From the NCBI GenBank assembly GCA_019114645.1, contig DXFC01000176.1, positions 1 to 10,144 of the forward strand: DNA of 10,144 nucleotides, in the 5' to 3' direction. Below the pieces are notes generated by a model, which saw only the letters and a program-made list of their open reading frames with translations, was not told the origin of the DNA and made no database searches. This document shows, piece after piece, positions 6,502-10,144 of this stretch. Numbering within the stretch: position 1 is the first letter of the stretch; every line of letters begins with the position of its first letter. A program made the position numbers and the translations under genes. The stretch comes from Candidatus Halomonas stercoripullorum (GTDB lineage Bacteria; Pseudomonadota; Gammaproteobacteria; Pseudomonadales; Halomonadaceae).

Positions 6502-7122
6502 ATGAGAAAGTTACTGGCAAGCCTGGCAATTACCCTCGGCGCCGCTGGCGTCGCCCACGCTGACCTGGCAGCAGACGCTGACGCTGCTGCCGGTCGTGAA
6601 AAAGCGCAAACCTGTGCGGCCTGTCATGGCCCCAATGGCATCAGTCCCGCTTCTGCCTTCCCCCACCTCGCCGGCCAGCAAATGTCCTATACTGCCAAGC
6701 AGATCATGGATATTCGCGACGGTGTCCGTCCCGTACCGGAGATGGTCGGCCAGGTTGACGACTTCAGCGACCAGGACGCTTGGGACGTCGCGGCCTATTT
6801 TGCCCAGCTGGAGGCCAACGTGGGCCAGGCTGACCCGGAAGAAGAGGCCCTGCTGCGTGGGCAGGAGCTCTATCGTGCCGGTGACATGGCCAAAGGCATT
6901 CCTGCTTGTGCCGCTTGTCACGGGCCCGACGGCAGCGGCATCAATACTGCTGTCTATCCGGCCCTCTCCGGTCAGTTTGCGGAGTACACCGTAGCGACAC
7001 TGCAGAAATTCGCCTCCGGCGAGCGCACTAACGACCCCAGCAACATGATGCACGATATCGCTGCCAAAATGAGCGATGCCGACATGCAGGCAGTGGCCAA
7101 TTACATTCATGGGCTGCACTAA
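6502..7122 (+). CDS. Diheme cytochrome c4, periplasmic
   Basis: Cytochrome c4 is a two-domain periplasmic electron carrier between the bc1 complex and terminal oxidases such as cbb3. The 206-residue precursor has a signal peptide (MRKLL, hydrophobic core, AHA cut after residue 20). It has two CAACH heme sites at 38-42 and 136-140, spaced as in tandem class I domains. Met81 in PVPEMVGQ and a Met in RTNDPSNMMHDIAAKM (about 182-190) are candidate axial ligands. The typical motifs HLAGQQ.SY and ALSGQFAEY follow the first and second heme sites. ATG 6502 fits the signal peptide, but no clear Shine-Dalgarno precedes it. Its neighbours match the Pseudomonas order engB, cytochromes, dsbA, EEP protein. 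Heme attachment needs the Ccm system, and DsbA can oxidise apocytochrome cysteines, so the dsbA linkage makes sense. The Pseudomonas homologue is called cc4. Confidence 0.95.
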   Translation: MRKLLASLAITLGAAGVAHADLAADADAAAGREKAQTCAACHGPNGISPASAFPHLAGQQMSYTAKQIMDIRDGVRPVPEMVGQVDDFSDQDAWDVAAYFAQLEANVGQADPEEEALLRGQELYRAGDMAKGIPACAACHGPDGSGINTAVYPALSGQFAEYTVATLQKFASGERTNDPSNMMHDIAAKMSDADMQAVANYIHGLH

Positions 7123-7163
7123 GTCATCGCCAGCTCCGAGCGTACAGTCTGCATGAAGTAATC

Positions 7164-7185
7164 AAAGGCGGCCCCGGCCGCCTTT
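7164..7185 (+). terminator. Rho-independent-like terminator after cytochrome c4
   Basis: AAAGGCGGCC (7164-7173) and GGCCGCCTTT (7176-7185) are perfect reverse complements separated by two bases. The usable hairpin is about 9 bp with a 4-nt loop. It starts 41 nt after the stop codon. The only T run is the three Ts at the foot of the stem, so termination may be moderate. It separates the cytochrome c4 gene from the dsbA promoter region. Confidence 0.75.
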
Positions 7186-7226
7186 GCTGTCGATGCGCTA
7201 ATTTGCTGACTCGGATACGACAGTAG

Positions 7227-7255
7227 GGAACCGAATGCGGTGCGTTACGCTCAAA
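7227..7255 (+). promoter_or_regulatory. Candidate sigma-E/AlgU-type promoter for dsbA
   Basis: GGAACCG (7227-7233) resembles the ECF sigma-E/AlgU -35 GGAACTT, and TCAAA (7251-7255) resembles its -10 (TCTGA/TCAAA type). The gap is 17 nt, within the 16-17 usual for AlgU promoters. Transcription would start near 7262 and give a leader of about 60 nt before ATG 7321. In P. aeruginosa dsbA is known to rise in mucoid, AlgU-active cells, so this control would be sensible. I found no convincing sigma-70 promoter in 7186-7320, though weak ones are possible. Confidence 0.4.
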
Positions 7256-7307
7256 TAGACCGACATGACCGTATCGGGCGGCCTGTTTGCCTGCCTAACG
7301 GCTTTTC

Positions 7308-7313
7308 AAGGAG
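7308..7313 (+). promoter_or_regulatory. Ribosome binding site for dsbA
   Basis: AAGGAG lies 7 nt before ATG 7321 and selects that start. The longer in-frame reading from GTG 7240 would put a non-hydrophobic extension before the signal peptide and overlap the likely promoter. Confidence 0.8.
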
Positions 7314-7320
7314 TCCATCC

Positions 7321-7968
7321 ATGTCCAAGCCTTTGCGCTTTTTCCAGTCCTTCATGCTTGCCATGGCCGGTCTGGGTCTGACCACTCTCGCTTCCGCCAA
7401 TCTCGTCGAAGGGCAGCATTATGAGCGCTTGCCCGAGCCTATCGAAACCCAGGTCGAGGAAGGCAAGATCGAGGTGACCGAGGTGTTCTGGTATGGCTGC
7501 CCGCACTGCTACAACCTGCAGCCCAGTGTCAGCCAGTGGTACACCACGCTCGCCGAAGATGTCGAAGTGATCCACATGCCGGCCACCATGGGCGGCGACT
7601 GGAATACCCATGCCATGATGTTCTATGCCGCCGAGGCTCTGGAGATTCGCGAAGAAGCGCACGCCGACATCTTCCACGCCCTCCACGAAGAGGGGCAGCG
7701 CCTCGATAACGCCAACGCCATTGTCAGCTTCTTTACCCAGTACGGGGTCAGTGAGGAGCAGGCCCGTGAAGCGCTGGACTCATTCGGGGTCAAGGCACAG
7801 ATCAACCAGGCTCACTCCCGCATGCGCGCCATGCGCCTGATGGGTGTGCCGGCATTGGTCATCGACGGTCGCTATGTGGTCAGCCCAAGCAGCGCCGGTA
7901 GTCTGGACAATATGCCCCAGGTGGCCGACGCCCTGATCGAACGCATTCGCGAGGAGCGTGGAAACTGA
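7321..7968 (+). CDS. dsbA: Thiol:disulfide interchange protein DsbA
   Basis: DsbA is the periplasmic oxidase that introduces disulfides into exported proteins and is re-oxidised by DsbB. The 215-residue precursor has a signal peptide with AxA cleavage after about residue 26 (LASA|NLVEG). A thioredoxin-fold start EVTEVFWYGCPHCYN follows, with the CPHC active site at 60-63, a helical insertion (about 95-160), and the cis-proline loop GVPALVIDG with Pro177. The length and motifs are canonical. The strong ribosome site at 7308-7313 fixes the start. The downstream EEP-family gene overlaps or abuts the 3' end, so the two are probably co-transcribed. Likely clients in this window are LptD (through LptM) and the apocytochrome c4 made next door; this is inference. 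Confidence 0.97.
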   Translation: MSKPLRFFQSFMLAMAGLGLTTLASANLVEGQHYERLPEPIETQVEEGKIEVTEVFWYGCPHCYNLQPSVSQWYTTLAEDVEVIHMPATMGGDWNTHAMMFYAAEALEIREEAHADIFHALHEEGQRLDNANAIVSFFTQYGVSEEQAREALDSFGVKAQINQAHSRMRAMRLMGVPALVIDGRYVVSPSSAGSLDNMPQVADALIERIREERGN

Positions 7969-8806
7969 CGTGACGGGTGAGCACTCACAGCGGGTCGACA
8001 TCAAGACGCCCACGCTGGACAGTGGGCATCTCAGATTACTCACGTTCAACATGCAAGTGGGTATCCAGACATCGGCCTACCATCACTACCTGACGCGCAG
8101 CTGGCAACACCTGCTACCCCACCCGCAGCGCACGCGGCGGCTGGATATGGTCAGCAACGTGCTGAGCCATTTTGACATCGTCGGCCTCCAGGAGGTCGAC
8201 GGTGGCAGCTTCCGCTCGAACCACATCAATCAGGTCGAGTATCTGGCCACCCGGGCCGGCTTTCCTCACCATTTTCAGCAGCTCAACCGCAATCTGGGTC
8301 GCATTGCTCAACACAGCAACGGATTGTTGTCGCGGCTTGCCCCCACCCGGATCGAAGAGCATCGTCTGCCGGGCACCCTGCCTGGACGCGGCGCCATCCA
8401 TGCCCACTATGGCGAAGGGCCCAATGCGCTGCACCTGTTCGTTGCCCATCTGGCGCTGAGTCACCGTGGGCGTGTACAACAGCTCGACTATCTGAGTGAA
8501 ATCATTCAGCCGCTACGTCACGTGGTGGTGATGGGAGATCTCAACTGCACGCTGGAGCAGCTCAATAGTCACAAACGTTTCTCCACGTCATTTCCTCTGC
8601 ATCCAGTGCGTCCTCTGCTCAGCTACCCTTCCTGGCAGCCTCGCCGCGCCCTGGATCACATTCTGCTCTCCGATACCCTGGAGGCGAAAAACGTACGCGT
8701 GCTCGATCATCTTTTTTCCGATCATCTGCCTATCGCTATCGAGGTGGCCCTGCCACCGGAATGCATCATGGTGCTTGAGGCGCTGCACCGACAGCAAAAC
8801 CTGTAG
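7958..8806 (+). CDS. Endonuclease/exonuclease/phosphatase (EEP) family protein
   Basis: The 282-residue product is an EEP-fold (DNase I-like) metal-dependent phosphoesterase. The catalytic motifs appear in order: N31 in LLTFNMQ, E79 in IVGLQEVDG, H164 in LFVAHLALS, D194/N196 in VVMGDLNCT, D233-H234 in ALDHILLSD, and the terminal SDHLP with D255-H256. All key residues are present, so it should be active. The substrate cannot be told: DNA, phospholipid head groups and phosphoinositide-like compounds are all possible in this superfamily. No signal peptide is seen, which suggests a cytoplasmic protein. Two GTG starts are possible. GTG 7958 overlaps dsbA by 11 nt; GTG 7970 starts one base after its stop and has GAGGAG 13 nt upstream. 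No ATG can serve, since the first one is inside the catalytic core. The same gene type follows dsbA in P. aeruginosa (PA5488), so the pairing is conserved. Confidence 0.88.
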   Translation: METDVTGEHSQRVDIKTPTLDSGHLRLLTFNMQVGIQTSAYHHYLTRSWQHLLPHPQRTRRLDMVSNVLSHFDIVGLQEVDGGSFRSNHINQVEYLATRAGFPHHFQQLNRNLGRIAQHSNGLLSRLAPTRIEEHRLPGTLPGRGAIHAHYGEGPNALHLFVAHLALSHRGRVQQLDYLSEIIQPLRHVVVMGDLNCTLEQLNSHKRFSTSFPLHPVRPLLSYPSWQPRRALDHILLSDTLEAKNVRVLDHLFSDHLPIAIEVALPPECIMVLEALHRQQNL

Positions 8807-8923
8807 CCACCGCACGCCATATCCAACCGCCATGCCTGCCTCCAGAAGCGGCATCCAGGGGTGACGTGCGCCACAGAATCGGCGATGATGCGTTCCTTGT
8901 TTCGCTTCGATACGAGCTTTTCG
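8807..8923. other. Short intergenic gap before the TRAP genes
   Basis: These 117 bases between the EEP-family stop and the chosen DctQ start hold no convincing promoter or terminator. A weak inverted pair, ATGCC and GGCAT (around 8832-8854), has a long loop and no T tract. Part of the gap, from GTG 8861, is open in frame with the TRAP gene and could be its N-terminus. No substrate-binding protein gene is present here. Confidence 0.5.
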
Positions 8924-9472
8924 ATGTCAACCTCGCACCGCGATCCACTGCTGCTTACCTGGCTTGACGATCTTTCGGATATCGTGGGCCGCTCCATCGC
9001 CTGGCTGGTGCTACTCATGATGTTGGTGCAGTTCGCCATCGTGGTGATGCGCTACGTTCTCAATATCCACAACACCGTCATGCAGGAATCCGTCATGTAT
9101 ATGCATGCCATGGTGTTCATGCTGGGCGCCGCCTGGACATTGCGTCACGATGGCCATGTGCGTGTGGATATCTTCTATCGCAAAATGTCAGTCCGTGGAC
9201 GTGCCTGGGTTGATCTGCTGGGCACCCTGTTCCTGCTGTTTCCCATCATCCTGTTCATCGCTTACATGAGCTTTGGCTATGTACTCAACAGCTGGATAAT
9301 CATGGAACGTTCACCCGACGGTGGCATCCCGGCGGTGTACCTGCTCAAAAGCCTGATCCTGGTCATGATGGCACTACTACTGTTGCAGGGCATTGCGGAA
9401 GTGATGCGCCAGATTCTCATTCTGCGCGGCCATGGGCCGGGCACCAAACCTCAGCACGACGAGGTCGCGTAA
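8924..9472 (+). CDS. TRAP transporter small permease subunit (DctQ type)
   Basis: This is the four-helix small membrane subunit of a tripartite ATP-independent periplasmic (TRAP) transporter, which imports organic acids or related solutes using a Na+ gradient. The 182-residue product has four hydrophobic segments at about 24-45, 57-72, 97-120 and 138-158. The conserved DGHVRVDIFY lies at 76-85 after the second segment, and SPDGGIPAVYLLK at 130-142 is typical of the mannitol/chloroaromatic (FcbT2-like) branch. I chose ATG 8924 because the family usually begins shortly before the first helix. In-frame starts at 8885, 8888 and GTG 8861 would add up to 21 residues; none has a good ribosome site. 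The large subunit starts one base after its stop, so the two are co-translated. The solute cannot be predicted. Confidence 0.9.
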   Translation: MSTSHRDPLLLTWLDDLSDIVGRSIAWLVLLMMLVQFAIVVMRYVLNIHNTVMQESVMYMHAMVFMLGAAWTLRHDGHVRVDIFYRKMSVRGRAWVDLLGTLFLLFPIILFIAYMSFGYVLNSWIIMERSPDGGIPAVYLLKSLILVMMALLLLQGIAEVMRQILILRGHGPGTKPQHDEVA

Positions 9473-9473
9473 C

Positions 9474-10144
9474 GTGGAAGCCCTGCTCCAATTCATGCCG
9501 TTGTTTCTGTTCCTCGCCATCTGCTGTGTACTCATGCTGGGCTATCCGGTGGCGTTTGCGCTGGGTGGCACCGCCCTGATATTTGCTGGCCTTGGCCACC
9601 TGATGCTCCAGATGGGGCTACCGGTACCCTTCGAAGCCCGCATGATGGGTGCCATGCCCAACCGCCTCTACGGCATCATGACCAACACGACGCTGCTGGC
9701 GGTACCACTGTTCGTGTTGATGGGCGTGCTGCTGGAAAAGTCCCGTGTCGCCGAAACCCTGCTCGACGCCATGTCAATGCTGTTCGGCACGCTACGCGGC
9801 GGCCTGGGTATTGCCGTGATCCTGGTTGGCATGCTGCTGGCCGCCTCCACCGGGATCGTCGGTGCCACCGTGGTCACCATGGGGCTGCTTTCGCTACCCA
9901 CCATGCTCAAGCGCGGCTACTCTCCGGCGTTGGCTACCGGCACCATCTGTGCTACCGGCACCCTGGGTCAGATCATTCCGCCTTCCATTGCCCTGGTGCT
10001 GCTAGGCGATGTGCTCTCCAACGCCTACCAGCGTGCCCAGTTGGCCATGGGAGTGTGGAGTCCCAAGGTGGTATCCGTGGGCGACCTGTTCATGGCGGCG
10101 CTGATTCCCGGCTTGCTGCTGGTGGTGGCCTATACCCTCTACAT
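9474..10144 (+). CDS. TRAP transporter large permease subunit (DctM type), 3' end outside window
   Basis: About 223 residues of the large, multi-helix TRAP permease subunit are visible; the gene runs off the right edge and the frame stays open. It begins at GTG 9474, one base after the DctQ-type stop, with GAGG 9 nt upstream. The N-terminus is hydrophobic, with FLFLAICCVLMLGYPVAFALG covering the first helix. TTLLAVPLFVLMGVLLEKS and GMLLAASTGIVGATVVTMG follow, then GTICATGTLGQIIPPSIALV, a conserved DctM-domain stretch (PF06808). The segment LSNAYQRAQ plus a long loop before the next helix is typical of the mannitol/chloroaromatic-type large subunits. With the small subunit it forms the membrane part of the importer. 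The binding-protein gene is not upstream and may lie beyond the window. Confidence 0.93.
   Translation, partial: MEALLQFMPLFLFLAICCVLMLGYPVAFALGGTALIFAGLGHLMLQMGLPVPFEARMMGAMPNRLYGIMTNTTLLAVPLFVLMGVLLEKSRVAETLLDAMSMLFGTLRGGLGIAVILVGMLLAASTGIVGATVVTMGLLSLPTMLKRGYSPALATGTICATGTLGQIIPPSIALVLLGDVLSNAYQRAQLAMGVWSPKVVSVGDLFMAALIPGLLLVVAYTLY

Noticed and set aside
9668..9910. Minus-strand 80-codon frame opposite the TRAP large subunit
   Set aside because: The plus strand carries an uninterrupted DctM-type membrane protein. The opposite frame is Ser/Thr-rich noise.

Overview
The window looks like ordinary chromosomal DNA from a GC-rich gammaproteobacterium, most likely a Halomonas-type (Halomonadaceae) organism. 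This rests on the GC-rich sequence, on gene orders shared partly with Escherichia coli and more closely with Pseudomonas, and on the protein sequences themselves. I see no rRNA, tRNA, CRISPR array, insertion sequence, prophage gene or clear mark of recent transfer. The taxonomic call is an inference from memory and was not searched.

Positions 1-256 are non-coding as far as I can read and probably hold the control region of the first operon. From 257 to 5641 six genes run rightward in one tight block: argH (last step of arginine synthesis), the tiny lipoprotein gene lptM, lysA and dapF (the last two steps to meso-diaminopimelate and lysine), a DUF484 gene (yigA-like) and xerC (chromosome dimer resolution). 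Most junctions overlap by 1-8 bases or are separated by only a few, so the block is probably co-transcribed. It combines amino-acid and cell-wall precursor synthesis with an envelope-assembly lipoprotein and a recombinase.

The leftward gene engB (yihA/ysxC), a ribosome-assembly GTPase, meets xerC tail to tail. The two coding regions overlap by 25 bp, and a strong GC hairpin lies at the junction. A 246-bp divergent intergenic region (6256-6501) separates engB from a rightward envelope redox group: a diheme cytochrome c4, a rho-independent-like hairpin, dsbA (periplasmic disulfide oxidase), and an endonuclease/exonuclease/phosphatase-family gene overlapping or abutting dsbA. A sigma-E/AlgU-like promoter candidate lies upstream of dsbA.

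After a 117-bp gap, the right end carries the two membrane subunits of a TRAP transporter. The small DctQ-type subunit is complete and the large DctM-type subunit is cut by the window edge.

No undescribed system stands out. The points most worth a second look are the xerC/engB junction, which appears to join two gene clusters that lie apart in E. coli and Pseudomonas; the stress-type promoter before dsbA; the orphan phosphatase/nuclease-like gene behind dsbA; and the uncharacterised DUF484-XerC pair.
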